Positions 9,318 through 18,509 of a DNA stretch of 64,000 nucleotides are shown here, in pieces. The notes beneath the pieces were generated by a model. It made no database searches and was not told where the DNA came from. It saw only the letters and a list, made by a program, of their open reading frames with translations. The position numbers were made by a program, and so were the translations under genes. The stretch is from Cyanobacterium aponinum PCC 10605. GTDB lineage: Bacteria > Cyanobacteriota > Cyanobacteriia > Cyanobacteriales > Cyanobacteriaceae. Where the stretch lies: the NCBI RefSeq assembly GCF_000317675.1, contig NC_019776.1, forward strand, positions 1,922,001 to 1,986,000, written 5' to 3'. Positions within the stretch are counted from its first letter, which is position 1, and the number at the start of each line of letters is the position of its first letter.

Positions 9318-10205
9318 TTAAAATCCGACTTTTGCCAATATATTTAAAGGTTTATCTTGTTTAATTTTCTCTAATTGTTCTTGATTTCTTACTAATAAAG
9401 CTCCAGCAAAACCTAATGAATTAACAGAAATTGATTCGTATTTTTCTTGGCTTCTAGGAACTACTTTTATCCAGTCCTGAGTAATTAGTAAATTATAATC
9501 TTTTGACGGTTGATTATCTTTTATTTCTATTCCTAAATCCCTGAGAATTTGTCGATAATATTCTGTTGTTAGTTCGGCAATGTATTCTACACTTTTCGTT
9601 AAAACTTCAGATGAAAAATACATAATTCTGTGTTCATAGGGAAAAGTATCTAAGGTAACTTTTTTATTAAATTCTTTTTTTTCTAAGAGTACTTTATTAA
9701 TAGGTATATTGCTTATATTATTAGTAAAAATTTCAGGAATTAATTGTAAATGTTTATGAGGTTGAGAAGCACCAGATAATTTACCACAATTATAAAAACC
9801 TAATCCCTTAATTTGTTTTAAAAGAGTCCAAAGAGCATAAAAATCATGAAAGTTGAGAATGTCATTTTGAGACTCAAAATCACGGGTAATAATTAAGCAG
9901 TGATTATCAACAACATTATATTTGTTCAAAATTGCTAAATGAGTATCACTAATATTCCCTATAAATAAATTTTCTTCGTAGGGTAAAAAAGGATTAAAAT
10001 TAGGGTCTTTTTTTTGTACTTTATTTTGCTCTTTTTTCGCTTTGTCCTTACGATTTAGATTATCAACAACTCTAATAATAAAAGGAATATTATTATCTTC
10101 AAAAATTTGGTAATGATTAGGAATAGAATGTAAAGCATCTAATTGAATTGCTTTTTCTGTTGCTAAGGTTATTTTTTGCCACCAATTATCCTTGATTGAT
10201 TTCAT
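9318..10205 (-). CDS. ATP adenylyltransferase (Ap4A phosphorylase, Apa1/2-like)
   Basis: A 295-residue protein of the APA1/2-type Ap4A phosphorylase family, which splits Ap4A with phosphate into ATP and ADP and belongs to the HIT-like superfamily. The catalytic block is SGASQPHKHLQLIPE, with the family HxHxQ motif instead of the classical HxHxH. The N-terminal half (FEDNNIPFIIRVVDNL, PYEENLFIGNISDTHLAILNK) and the C-terminal DUF4922-like half (ITQDWIKVVPRSQEKYES, SLGFAGALLVRN) both fit. ATG at 10205. Its end converges on acs with 223 bases between, holding only C/G-rich filler repeats. Confidence 0.88.
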   Translation of the reverse strand: MKSIKDNWWQKITLATEKAIQLDALHSIPNHYQIFEDNNIPFIIRVVDNLNRKDKAKKEQNKVQKKDPNFNPFLPYEENLFIGNISDTHLAILNKYNVVDNHCLIITRDFESQNDILNFHDFYALWTLLKQIKGLGFYNCGKLSGASQPHKHLQLIPEIFTNNISNIPINKVLLEKKEFNKKVTLDTFPYEHRIMYFSSEVLTKSVEYIAELTTEYYRQILRDLGIEIKDNQPSKDYNLLITQDWIKVVPRSQEKYESISVNSLGFAGALLVRNQEQLEKIKQDKPLNILAKVGF

Positions 10206-10272
10206 TTTTATAGTAAGTAGTTAAGAGTTAATAATTAGTCGGTATCAGATTGTAGGTAAAATTTTTAATCTT

Positions 10273-10974
10273 TTATTTTAAATTATTTATTATTTCTACT
10301 TTATCTGGTGTTTGTAATGGTTGACAAGTTCTTGCGTTAGCAGGGGGAATTGGCAAATTAAAGCGACTATGAAAGTCTTTTTGTACTTTATAACTTAATC
10401 TTGGTGATACTTGTTTAACTATCTGTCTCAAGAGGCGATCGCCTGTATCATAAATTACTGACATTGGTAGTTTGTAAATAAAAGGGGGAAAAGAGACAGT
10501 AACAAATAAATCTAAACACCAATTAATGCAGGTAATAATTTCAGGAGGGCTGATTTTATGACGATGATAGGCTTTTTCTATCCCTTTTGCCGCCGATGTG
10601 ATGGGGATGGGATTAATCGTCATCTCTGAACGATAATTAACTTGATAACCAGAATGATTAAATTCGGGATTAGAGATAGAATACATAGTGTAGTGATTTT
10701 CTATGGGAGGCTCTAAAATAACACTCATTTGCGGTTCAACATTATAGCCAAATGCACCATAGTGTCCGATAATTAGAGTATAACCATTTTCACCATAGGG
10801 AATTGCTTTCATCGGTTCAGCACAACGCACAAACCACCCTCGATGATCATTAAGATAGTTACAAACTGTTTCTGAGTCACTATACATTTCCATGATTCCT
10901 GTAAAGTGAGTTTGAAAGGTTATAGGTTGATTTTCTTTAATTTCTTTATCTTGATTTTCTCTATCTTCTGGCAT
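10273..10974 (-). CDS. DUF1997 family protein
   Basis: A 233-residue protein of the DUF1997 family, found in cyanobacteria and plant plastids and without a settled function. The conserved core is seen in FTGIMEMYSDSETVCNYLNDH, RCAEPMKAIPYGENGYTL, and WCLDLFVTVSFPPFIYKLP. There is no signal peptide or membrane segment; the first 17 residues are charged and probably disordered. It is transcribed toward the Ap4A phosphorylase gene with 67 bases between, so the two may form a unit. Confidence 0.8.
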   Translation of the reverse strand: MPEDRENQDKEIKENQPITFQTHFTGIMEMYSDSETVCNYLNDHRGWFVRCAEPMKAIPYGENGYTLIIGHYGAFGYNVEPQMSVILEPPIENHYTMYSISNPEFNHSGYQVNYRSEMTINPIPITSAAKGIEKAYHRHKISPPEIITCINWCLDLFVTVSFPPFIYKLPMSVIYDTGDRLLRQIVKQVSPRLSYKVQKDFHSRFNLPIPPANARTCQPLQTPDKVEIINNLK

Positions 10975-11183
10975 GGTGTTAATTTATCTTTCCCTCATCA
11001 TTGATTATGGGTAATGGGAGATTGGGTGGTGTTAAGATTTTGGGGAGAATGAAAAATAAAAAACCTTGTGGAATAAAGCATTGAGAGCGATAATTAACTC
11101 TCTTTGTACCGATAAAAACTAAAACTGTTAAACTTAGAAAAAAAGATATAAAATCAGTTTATCTATTATTTTTATCAATATAT

Positions 11184-11732
11184 TTAAGGCTTAACTCCGA
11201 ACTCTGGTTTCATCGATTCTAAATATTTTTCATAACCGATTTTATCTAATTGAGTTTGTTTATCTTCTACCATTTGTCGCAAATTATTACTATATTTAAG
11301 CACTTTCTCTAGTAAATCGGGTTGTTGGGAGGCTAAAATCCTAATTGCCAATAAACCTGCATTTTCCGCATTTCCGATGGCAACAGTAGCCACAGGAATT
11401 CCCCTAGGCATTTGCACAATGGAATATAAAGAGTCAACACCTTGTAACTGTCTCGTGGTTACTGGCACTCCTACCACTGGTAAAGGCGTAAGAGAGGCAA
11501 CCATTCCGGGAAGATGGGCGGCCCCCCCTGCCCCTGCAATAATTACTTTTATTCCTCTTTTATGGGCGTTTTGAGCATACTTTACCATTTTTTCTGGGGT
11601 ACGATGGGCAGAAACGATCGCAACTTCATATTTAATGTTAAACTGTTCACAAACTGCGATCGCACCTTTCATGGTAGGTAAATCAGAATCACTACCCATA
11701 ATAATGCCAATTTCGGGATTAATTTCAGACAT
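11184..11732 (-). CDS. purE: N5-carboxyaminoimidazole ribonucleotide mutase
   Basis: A 182-residue class I PurE, which rearranges N5-CAIR to CAIR in purine synthesis. The family motifs are clear: [13 protein letters not shown] near the N-terminus, [24 protein letters not shown], and [42 protein letters not shown] in pieces. The length matches the class. It is a stand-alone gene; purK is not in the window. Confidence 0.96.
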   Translation of the reverse strand: MSEINPEIGIIMGSDSDLPTMKGAIAVCEQFNIKYEVAIVSAHRTPEKMVKYAQNAHKRGIKVIIAGAGGAAHLPGMVASLTPLPVVGVPVTTRQLQGVDSLYSIVQMPRGIPVATVAIGNAENAGLLAIRILASQQPDLLEKVLKYSNNLRQMVEDKQTQLDKIGYEKYLESMKPEFGVKP

Positions 11733-11815
11733 TTGTATTTGTTGAATAAAAGGGGTTTTAACTACAGTAATTTTAAATCATTTTGAACTAAAGCATAGCC
11801 TTGAAATTATTAAAA

Positions 11816-12397
11816 ATGAGTAACAAAACAAAAATCTTATCTATTGGTATTCTTAGTTTTTTGCTATCGATTTTAACTGTATTGATTGTTCAAGCCCAGT
11901 CACAATTAACCATTGAGTCGAAAGTGAGTATTAATAGTATTGACTCGATAAAAGTAGGAATGAATCTGCCCGAAGCGGCAATGGCAACAAAGACAAAATT
12001 ATATCTTGCCTATGCAGGAAGTGATAGTTGTTACTACTTACAAACAGAAGGAGAATTAAAAGATGTATCATTCATGGTAACAAAAGATGAACAAAAAAGT
12101 AAACAAAAATATATTACCAGTGATACCATTGCCAGAATTGATATAAATAACCCCAAAGTCACTACTATCTCTGGAGCAAAAATTGGAGATAGTGAAACAA
12201 AAATTAAATCAATTTATGGAGATAAAATCAAAGTATCTGCCCATCCATACAATCCCAAAGGACATTATCTCACTTTTATACCCCAAGATGAAGAAGATAA
12301 AAACTACCGACTAATTTTTGAAACTGACGGAAAAGTTGTAACCAGTTACAGAGTTGGTAAATTACCAGAAGTGGAATATATTGAAAGATGTAGTTAA
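11816..12397 (+). CDS. Secreted or membrane-anchored hypothetical protein
   Basis: Unrecognised protein of 193 residues when started at ATG 11816, which gives a clean signal peptide: KTK, a hydrophobic stretch ILSIGILSFLLSILTVLIV, then QAQS with a likely cleavage after AQA/S. The mature part has repeats of short beta segments (SIDSIKVGMNLPEAAMATKT; ITTISGAKIGDSETKIKSIYG) and two cysteines in DSCYY and ERCS. The SIDSIKVGM and GDSETKIKSIYG patterns recall BLIP/SmpA-type small periplasmic folds, but this is only a resemblance. A TTG at 11801 could extend it by five residues but would spoil the short basic n-region. Confidence 0.6.
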   Translation: MSNKTKILSIGILSFLLSILTVLIVQAQSQLTIESKVSINSIDSIKVGMNLPEAAMATKTKLYLAYAGSDSCYYLQTEGELKDVSFMVTKDEQKSKQKYITSDTIARIDINNPKVTTISGAKIGDSETKIKSIYGDKIKVSAHPYNPKGHYLTFIPQDEEDKNYRLIFETDGKVVTSYRVGKLPEVEYIERCS

Positions 12398-12442
12398 AAA
12401 ACCTCTTTTCTAACCAATAAATTTTATCCCGAACTGAGATGA

Positions 12443-12448
12443 TATAAT
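12443..12448 (+). promoter_or_regulatory. Likely -10 box (TATAAT) of the dehydrogenase gene
   Basis: A perfect TATAAT lies 32 bases before the chosen ATG at 12480 and overlaps an earlier in-frame ATG at 12447, which argues against that earlier start. No convincing -35 box is seen. A good Shine-Dalgarno (AAAGGAGAG) follows at about 12467-12476. Confidence 0.45.
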
Positions 12449-12479
12449 GTTCGCTGAGATTTCAAGTAAAGGAGAGAGT

Positions 12480-13334
12480 ATGACAAAGGTAGCCGTATTA
12501 GGCATGGGGTTGATGGGGTATCCGATGATTTTAAGGTTAGCACAAGCTCAAATTCCCGTCATAGCCTATAATCGCACTCAAGCTAAATTAGAGTCTCTTA
12601 AAGAAAAGAATATTCCCGTTACTAGCAATATTCATGAAGCGATCGCATTTGGAGATGTTATTATTTTAATGTTGAGTGATATTGGTGCTATCCAAGAAGT
12701 TATTTTCGATTCTGGAGTTGACTTAGAGGGAAAAACTATTATTCAAATGGGCACCATTGCCCCCGGAGAAAGTAAAGGGTTATATGTAACAATTCAAGAA
12801 AAAGGGGGAGACTATCTCGAAGCCCCTGTTTTAGGTAGTATCCCTGAAGTTAAAAGCGGAAAACTTTTATTAATGGTAGGTGGTGATAAAAGCCTATTTA
12901 GGGCAGTGGAAGAACTTTTAACTCATTTTTCCCCCAAACCTCTTTACATCGGTGAAATAGGCAGTGCGGCGGCTCTTAAACTGGCACTAAATCAGATGAT
13001 AGCAGGGTTAACCAGTACTTTTGCTCTAAGTTTAAGTTATATTCAAAAACAAGGTGTTGAGGTAGAAACCTTTATGGAAATTCTCCGTAACAGTGCTTTA
13101 TATGCCCCCACGTTTGATAAAAAACTACAAAGAATGTGTGATCATAATTTTAGTAATCCTAACTTTCCTACCAAGCACTTACTTAAAGACATTAATTTAT
13201 TTTTAGCCTCAGCACAAACTATTAATCTAAATACAACAACTTTAGAAGGAATAAAAGAAATAACTACCCTAGCAGTGGAAAATGGAGAAGCAGACAGCGA
13301 CTATTCTGCAATTATTCAAGCTATTGATAATTAA
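12480..13334 (+). CDS. NAD(P)-dependent beta-hydroxyacid dehydrogenase (HIBADH/GLYR family)
   Basis: A 284-residue protein of the 3-hydroxyisobutyrate dehydrogenase family, which oxidises or reduces short beta-hydroxyacids such as glyoxylate/succinic semialdehyde or tartronate semialdehyde pairs. The N-terminal Rossmann motif is VLGMGLMGYPMILRLAQ, followed by YNRTQAKLE; the substrate loop is EAPVLGSIPEVKSGKLLLMVGG, and the catalytic lysine sits in ALKLALNQMIAG. Start chosen at 12480 because of the AAAGGAGAG ribosome site a few bases upstream and the overlapping -10 box at 12443. The exact substrate is not determined by sequence. Confidence 0.87.
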   Translation: MTKVAVLGMGLMGYPMILRLAQAQIPVIAYNRTQAKLESLKEKNIPVTSNIHEAIAFGDVIILMLSDIGAIQEVIFDSGVDLEGKTIIQMGTIAPGESKGLYVTIQEKGGDYLEAPVLGSIPEVKSGKLLLMVGGDKSLFRAVEELLTHFSPKPLYIGEIGSAAALKLALNQMIAGLTSTFALSLSYIQKQGVEVETFMEILRNSALYAPTFDKKLQRMCDHNFSNPNFPTKHLLKDINLFLASAQTINLNTTTLEGIKEITTLAVENGEADSDYSAIIQAIDN

Positions 13335-13361
13335 AAGGTTTCAGGTTGCAGGTTGCAGGTG

Positions 13362-13389
13362 GTAGGGGTTGAATATATTCAACCCTTAC
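13362..13389. repeat. 28-nt REP-like palindrome, AT-core type
   Basis: Begins GTAGGGG and ends CCCTTAC around a perfectly symmetric TTGAATATATTCAA core. The same sequence occurs in reverse orientation at 60307-60334. Same total length and outer arms as the GC-core palindromes at 13428 and 44919. Confidence 0.75.
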
Positions 13390-13427
13390 GGTGTTTGAGG
13401 GATAAGGGGATGAGGGGAGAGGGAGAC

Positions 13428-13455
13428 GTAGGGGCGAATGGCCATTCGCCCGTAC
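13428..13455. repeat. 28-nt REP-like palindrome, GC-core type
   Basis: Begins GTAGGGG, core CGAATGGCCATTCG, ends CCCGTAC. It differs from the copy inside the transposase gene at 44919-44946 by a compensatory C/G to T/A pair in the core plus one arm base, so pairing of the core stem is kept. Confidence 0.75.
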
Positions 13456-13549
13456 AGGGTTTCAGGTTTCAGGTTTTAGAAGAAAGTAATGAGTAACGAG
13501 TAATTATCAACTATTAACTATTAACTATTAACTATTAACTATTCACTTT

Positions 13550-14704
13550 ATGATAATTTTTGCTACCTTATCCCTAATTATTTGGATTTACTTAATAACA
13601 GCGAGGGGAAATTTTTGGTTATGTAATCAATTTTTAGAGTCACAAATATTAAAAGAAAAACTAAATATAACAATAATCATACCTGCAAGAAACGAAGCAG
13701 AAAATATCTCTATTTGTTTAGAATCTCTTTTAAATCAAGATTATCAAGGAGATTTTAAAATTATTTTAGTCAATGATCAAAGTGAAGATAATACTGCACA
13801 AATAGCAGAAAATTTAGCCAGAAAAAAAAATCAAACTCATCGACTAATTATTCTTAATGGTAAACCATTACCCCAAGGATGGAGTGGTAAATTATGGGCA
13901 ATGTCTCAGGGAGTTGAATGGGCTAGACAAAATTTGTCAACGGATTATTTTTTATTTACTGATGCAGATATAAAACACTCGGTAGATAACTTAAGTCAGC
14001 TATTAGCAAAAGCGGAAAAAGATAACCTTGATTTAGTTTCTTTGATGGTTAAATTACATTGTCAAAGTTTTTGGGAAAAGCTATTAATTCCTGCCTTTAT
14101 TTTTTTCTTTCAAAAACTCTATCCTTTTCCTCTAATTAATAACCCTCGTAGTAAAGTATCTGGGGCGGCGGGGGGTTGCATCCTGATTAGAGAGAAAGCC
14201 CTAACTCGTATTGGTGGCATTGAAGCACTAAAACAAGCATTAATTGATGATTGTACTCTAGCTAGTTTAGTGAAAAAAAGTTTACCCCCTAATCATGGTA
14301 TTTGGTTGGGTTTAAGTAACAATACTGTTAGTTTAAGAAAATACCCCACCTTAAACCCTATATGGAATATGGTAGCACGGACGGCTTTTACTCAATTAAA
14401 TTACTCGACTTTGTTGTTAATAGGTACTATTTTGGGAATGTTTATCACTTATTTAATCAGTCCGATCGCATTTTTGTATAGTTTATATACTCTCAATATA
14501 CCCTTACTGATTATCTCTCTAATAACTTTATTATTGATGGCATTGAGCTACTATCCCACCGTAAAACTCTATCAGTTACCAATATTTTATTCCTTTTGCT
14601 TAAGTGCGATCGCATTTTTATATACTTTAATGACTATTGATTCTGCTTTTAGACATTGGCAAGGAAAAGGAGGGCAGTGGAAAGGTAGGGTTTATGGTAA
14701 TTAA
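13550..14704 (+). CDS. hpnB: HpnB-like glycosyltransferase family 2 membrane protein
   Basis: A 384-residue GT2 protein matching the hopene-associated HpnB family in length and layout: one N-terminal membrane segment, then ITIIIPARNEAENISICLES (nucleotide-sugar site), the family mark GWSGKLWAMSQG, the DXD-type FTDADIKHS, SGAAGGCILI, IDDCTLA, and three or so C-terminal hydrophobic segments (LLLIGTILGMFITYLISPIA and following). Its substrate is not established; the family name comes from its association with hopanoid genes. Squalene-hopene cyclase is in the same window at 50629-52551 but not linked. GlcNAc or carotenoid-type GT2 enzymes are alternatives. Confidence 0.75.
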   Translation: MIIFATLSLIIWIYLITARGNFWLCNQFLESQILKEKLNITIIIPARNEAENISICLESLLNQDYQGDFKIILVNDQSEDNTAQIAENLARKKNQTHRLIILNGKPLPQGWSGKLWAMSQGVEWARQNLSTDYFLFTDADIKHSVDNLSQLLAKAEKDNLDLVSLMVKLHCQSFWEKLLIPAFIFFFQKLYPFPLINNPRSKVSGAAGGCILIREKALTRIGGIEALKQALIDDCTLASLVKKSLPPNHGIWLGLSNNTVSLRKYPTLNPIWNMVARTAFTQLNYSTLLLIGTILGMFITYLISPIAFLYSLYTLNIPLLIISLITLLLMALSYYPTVKLYQLPIFYSFCLSAIAFLYTLMTIDSAFRHWQGKGGQWKGRVYGN

Positions 14705-14921
14705 AATTATCAATATAACTTGAGCTTGATAGAGAAAGGCAATAGGGAATAGGGAATAGTGTTGGGGTGAATAGTTGATAATTAAGAATTAAAAATTAAA
14801 AATTAAAAATTAAGAATTAAAAACTCTGAACACTCACTACTTTCTTCTAAAACCTGAAACCTGACACCTGAAACCTGACACCTAACCTTATCGGATATTC
14901 TTAAACCGAACTGAGGTTATC
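14705..14921. repeat. Intergenic repeat block (AATTAAAAATT runs and CCTGAAA heptamers)
   Basis: Contains a run of about five overlapping AATTAAAAATT/AATTAAGAATT units near 14778-14821 and heptamers of the CCTGAAA/CCTGACA type at about 14851-14884, followed by the dispersed motif CCGAACTGAGGTTAT at 14906-14920. No gene is seen. Confidence 0.75.
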
Positions 14922-16592
14922 TTAATCCCCCAACGTCTTAACAACCGCCTTATTAATATACTCACTCAAAGTAACACCATCAACCCCCATTTCCGTATGA
15001 TTTTGAGCGGCTAAAATTCCTCCTTGCTGATGTAACCAACCACAAGTAGCAACTACCTTGGAAACAGGAAAAATGTTGAAATTGGTTTGGGCGATAACTG
15101 CCCCTAAAAAACCACTTAATACATCTCCACTTCCTCCCCGCGCTAAGGCTGGTGTGCCTAAATTGACAATCCAATTATTAATTCCCTTTTCGCTGACTAA
15201 AGTTTTTGCCCCTTTGAGTAAAATAGTTGTATTAGTCATTTTAGAAGCCATTTTTAAGACTTCTAATGAATTTTCTGATAAATTGAGTTGGGGAAATAGT
15301 CTTTTAAATTCCCCTATATGAGGAGTAAGAATGGTTGGAGATTTTCTTTGTTTAATTGTCTGCCAATATCTCCCTTCCGCCAAAATGTTTAAACCATCTG
15401 CATCGATAATTAAAGGCACTTCACTATTTAAAATTGGTGCTAATGTTTGCTCTTGATATGCACTAACTTCTCTACCTATTCCCATACCAAATGCGATCGC
15501 ATCATATTTGTTTAAATCCAGATTACGAAGAGAAATAATAGTTCCTTCTTCTTTTACTGGAAGTCCAATTACTAAAGCCCAAGGAAAATGCGATATAAGG
15601 GTTTTTTTAAGCCCATGAGGCACAGCAAAAGTAATCATTCCGCTCCCCCCACATTTTGCACCATAACCAGCTAATAAAGCCGCTCCTGCGTACTGATTTG
15701 AACCGCAAATTAAAAGTAAATTTCCCTGTTTATATTTATGGGTATTGACGTGACGGGGTAAGGGTAAACAATTTTTGACATCTTCTTTAGTAATGATACG
15801 GGGATTTGTCTCAGATACATATTGACAATGGAAACTATAATTAACATTTTCTGTCTGATTCTTTTCTCTTTTTCTCTCCTCACTATTTGGGGGGTATAAA
15901 GGGGGGTTTTTCTCTTCCCTTTCATCATCATCATTTCTGATTCCCTCACCCATAAGCAAAGATTCAGGAATACCTATCTCAATCAAATGCAAACTCCCCG
16001 TATATTCCACCGCCGAAGAAAGAAATAAACCAACTTTCCACAAACCCAAACAGAGAGTATATACTGCTTTTACTGCTATGCCTAAAACGTTACCTGTATC
16101 AGTGTGAATGCCAGAAGGGATGTCGATACTAACCACTGGTATGGATTGTTGATTTAACCAGATAATATCTTCCCTTAATTTGCCCTCAATATTACGAGTT
16201 AAGCCAAAACCAAATAGACAATCCACAATAAAATCACAAGTGGATAAATCCTCAATAAATTCGACAGAAGCAATACCCAAAAATTCAGCGTATTGTAAAT
16301 GTTGTTTAGTCAAATCCTTTGATTTTTCTCTCAAGGGAATATATAGAGATACCTGAAACCCTTGTAAAAATAATTCCCTTGCAATAACTAAACCATCACC
16401 ACCATTATGACCACAACCAATAATAAAACCAACTTTTTGATAAAGATTTAGGGGATAGAGTTGGGTAATTTTTTGACTAGCAAACACCGCCGCCTTTTCC
16501 ATTAAACTAGCCACAGGCATCCCCTCAGAGAATATTCTTTCCTCTATCTCCTGCATTTGTTTCGCTGTTACGGTAATAGATGTTTTTATCAT
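14922..16592 (-). CDS. nnr: Bifunctional NAD(P)H-hydrate repair enzyme (epimerase + dehydratase)
   Basis: A 556-residue fusion. The N-terminal YjeF_N domain (about 1-215) epimerises NAD(P)HX, with FIIGCGHNGGDGLVIAREL and VDCLFGFGLTRNIEG. The C-terminal YjeF_C/ribokinase-like domain (about 275-550) dehydrates it, with GSNQYAGAALLAGYGAKCGG, IDADGLNILAE, TPHIGEFKRL and ARGGSGDVLSGFLGA. Between the domains is a charged, low-complexity linker of about 40 residues (DDDEREEKNPPLYPPNSEER) encoded by a C-rich block that matches an intergenic repeat family of this window. ATG 16592 is preferred; two TTG codons precede it. Confidence 0.93.
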   Translation of the reverse strand: MIKTSITVTAKQMQEIEERIFSEGMPVASLMEKAAVFASQKITQLYPLNLYQKVGFIIGCGHNGGDGLVIARELFLQGFQVSLYIPLREKSKDLTKQHLQYAEFLGIASVEFIEDLSTCDFIVDCLFGFGLTRNIEGKLREDIIWLNQQSIPVVSIDIPSGIHTDTGNVLGIAVKAVYTLCLGLWKVGLFLSSAVEYTGSLHLIEIGIPESLLMGEGIRNDDDEREEKNPPLYPPNSEERKREKNQTENVNYSFHCQYVSETNPRIITKEDVKNCLPLPRHVNTHKYKQGNLLLICGSNQYAGAALLAGYGAKCGGSGMITFAVPHGLKKTLISHFPWALVIGLPVKEEGTIISLRNLDLNKYDAIAFGMGIGREVSAYQEQTLAPILNSEVPLIIDADGLNILAEGRYWQTIKQRKSPTILTPHIGEFKRLFPQLNLSENSLEVLKMASKMTNTTILLKGAKTLVSEKGINNWIVNLGTPALARGGSGDVLSGFLGAVIAQTNFNIFPVSKVVATCGWLHQQGGILAAQNHTEMGVDGVTLSEYINKAVVKTLGD

Positions 16593-16598
16593 CAACAA

Positions 16599-16857
16599 TT
16601 AAATATTAGAAATAAATTAGGAATTAGTAGTTAAGACAAGGCAATTAGTGAATAGTGAATAGTTGATAATTAAAAATTAATAATTAAGAATGAAAAATCA
16701 CGAATACTTATTACTTATTTATTATTTGTTTCCCCCTCTCCCCTCATCCCCTCATCCCCCTATCCCCAACACCTGCAACCTGAAACCTGACACCTTATCT
16801 CCCTCTCCCCTCATCACCTCATCACCTCATCTCCCTAACACCTAAAACCTGCAACCT
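16599..16857. repeat. Intergenic repeat block between nnr and the CPBP gene
   Basis: Contains AATTAAAAATTAA-type runs (about 16670-16700), C-rich CCCCTCATCCCCTCATCCCC-type filler (about 16735-16770 and 16803-16833), and heptamers CCTGCAA/CCTGAAA/CCTGACA (about 16773-16795 and 16840-16857). No promoter or gene stands out. Confidence 0.75.
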
Positions 16858-18342
16858 CTAACTTAACTTACTACCCAATAGAAATAGACTAAACAATGTG
16901 CCACTATTCCACAGACTATGTACCATAATAGAAGCTAAAAGACAACCAGAGCGAGTATAAACGATTCCTAAAATAATCCCCAATACTGCTAATGGTAAGG
17001 CTTCCGCTAAACTCAAATGTGCGATCGCAAATATAATACCTGAAACAACGATTGCACTACCCACTGACATATAACGAGTTAGAGAAGGAAGTAAAAACCC
17101 CCTAAATATTATCTCTTCAAAAATAGGGGCGGCAATAGAGGCAGTAATGAAAAATATAATTAAAGCAAATTTATCCTGAGACTCTAAGGCTAACATTAAC
17201 AAAGGATTACTTCCACCTTTCCCTTGCCATATCTGTTGATTAAGTAAAGAAACAAAGAATACGAGAGGGATTGCTGTTAAATATCCTCCTAAGCCCCACC
17301 AAAACCAATTTTTATTCGTTAATTTAAACCAATCTGTCGGTAGAGGGAAAAAAGATTTAATGGATAAATATAAAACTGATAACCCTCCTCCGGCCATTAA
17401 TAAGTAAGTAACTAAAACATATAATGCTTTACCTTTTATGTCTAAATCAGTCGGATTAAAACCACTTACGCCAATGAGAATCGGTAATAAAATCTGAGAA
17501 AGAAAGAAAAATCCAACGATTAAAACTTGCCCTATTATTTCCCAATCCCAAGGAGAATCCCACGTTTTTCCCGCATTAGTTGCTAAAATTGATTCTTCTT
17601 TTTTCAAGGCTAATTGTACAATTAAGAAAATAATTAAACCAAAACCAATCAAGCCTCCGACAACAGGAATAACACTTAGTAATAATAATCTTTTGATGGC
17701 TTTTTCTGCCAATTCTTGGGTTTTATTATTAATTTCTTCTAATTTGTTAAGATTATTTTCAATAGCATACAGCTTAGATAAAGTTATATTTTCAAACCAT
17801 CCATTTAATTTTTTTTCGATGATTTCTTGTTTGTTTACACTAATATCACTATTGTTTATCCAAATTGAATTTAATATTTCTGCTGTGCTTTTATCGTTAA
17901 TTTCTTGCCAATAAGCGATTGCTTTATCATTATTTTCTTGATAAGCATAAATAATTCCTAGCTTAATTTTTAAGTCTTCAATAAACGCCTGATTTTCCTG
18001 TATTTCTTGCTTTAATTGCTTTCTAGGAGTTTCTGAAGCAATTGCTTTATCTTCTTGATTGGAAATCTTTTCACTTCCTTTAACCGACTCTGCTTCAGTT
18101 AAGATGTTATTATACTGCTCCTGTGCGATTAAGTAGGGATTATTGCCGAGAAGGTTTTGGGTAAAACTTTTTTGATTGTCTGAAGATGGTTGCCACTCCG
18201 AGGCGTTAAGAATCAGATTAGTTTGATATAACTCCAAGCGTGACTGAATTTGAGTCTCTGTTAAACTTTGAGTCAAGGCAAAAAAAACGCTGTATAGAGA
18301 AATAGCTGTTAATATGATAAGGAGCGATCGCTTCACATTCAT
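16858..18342 (-). CDS. CPBP-family intramembrane metalloprotease with N-terminal helical domain
   Basis: A 494-residue membrane protein. After an N-terminal hydrophobic segment (about 6-24) comes a long charged, helical extracytoplasmic part (about 30-215, with a TPR-like stretch near 125-155), then around eight membrane segments. The C-terminal CPBP (CAAX protease and bacteriocin-processing) core has Glu409-Glu410 in EEIIFRG, His442 in FAIAHLSL and His475 in HSLWNS, the expected metal and catalytic residues. The substrate is unknown; cyanobacterial and plastid members are usually uncharacterised. ATG at 18342 follows the family. Confidence 0.85.
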   Translation of the reverse strand: MNVKRSLLIILTAISLYSVFFALTQSLTETQIQSRLELYQTNLILNASEWQPSSDNQKSFTQNLLGNNPYLIAQEQYNNILTEAESVKGSEKISNQEDKAIASETPRKQLKQEIQENQAFIEDLKIKLGIIYAYQENNDKAIAYWQEINDKSTAEILNSIWINNSDISVNKQEIIEKKLNGWFENITLSKLYAIENNLNKLEEINNKTQELAEKAIKRLLLLSVIPVVGGLIGFGLIIFLIVQLALKKEESILATNAGKTWDSPWDWEIIGQVLIVGFFFLSQILLPILIGVSGFNPTDLDIKGKALYVLVTYLLMAGGGLSVLYLSIKSFFPLPTDWFKLTNKNWFWWGLGGYLTAIPLVFFVSLLNQQIWQGKGGSNPLLMLALESQDKFALIIFFITASIAAPIFEEIIFRGFLLPSLTRYMSVGSAIVVSGIIFAIAHLSLAEALPLAVLGIILGIVYTRSGCLLASIMVHSLWNSGTLFSLFLLGSKLS

Positions 18343-18509
18343 CGATTTTAGAGGGAAAAAAGAATAGTTATTTATAAATTCAGATATAGATACAAAAAAT
18401 CATAGGGACTCGAAGACAAAATCAAGCCCCTAGATGTTAATAGTTGATTGTTGATGGTTAATGGTTGATAGTTGGTAAATATTATAGTCAAGTTGGATCT
18501 TTTTGACAA

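Larger units (their letters stand above)
13335..13549. repeat. Intergenic repeat block (CAGGTTT heptamers, two palindromes, CTATTAA array)
   Basis: In 215 bases this gap holds heptamer units of the CAGGTTT/CAGGTTG type at both ends, two 28-nt palindromes (listed separately), and a tandem array of ACTATTA units at about 13510-13545 that ends just before the next gene's ATG. The array leaves the downstream gene without a visible Shine-Dalgarno. Confidence 0.8.

Noticed and set aside
12447-12479. Longer start for the beta-hydroxyacid dehydrogenase
   Set aside because: The ATG at 12447 overlaps a TATAAT box, and a strong Shine-Dalgarno precedes ATG 12480, where the Rossmann fold begins.
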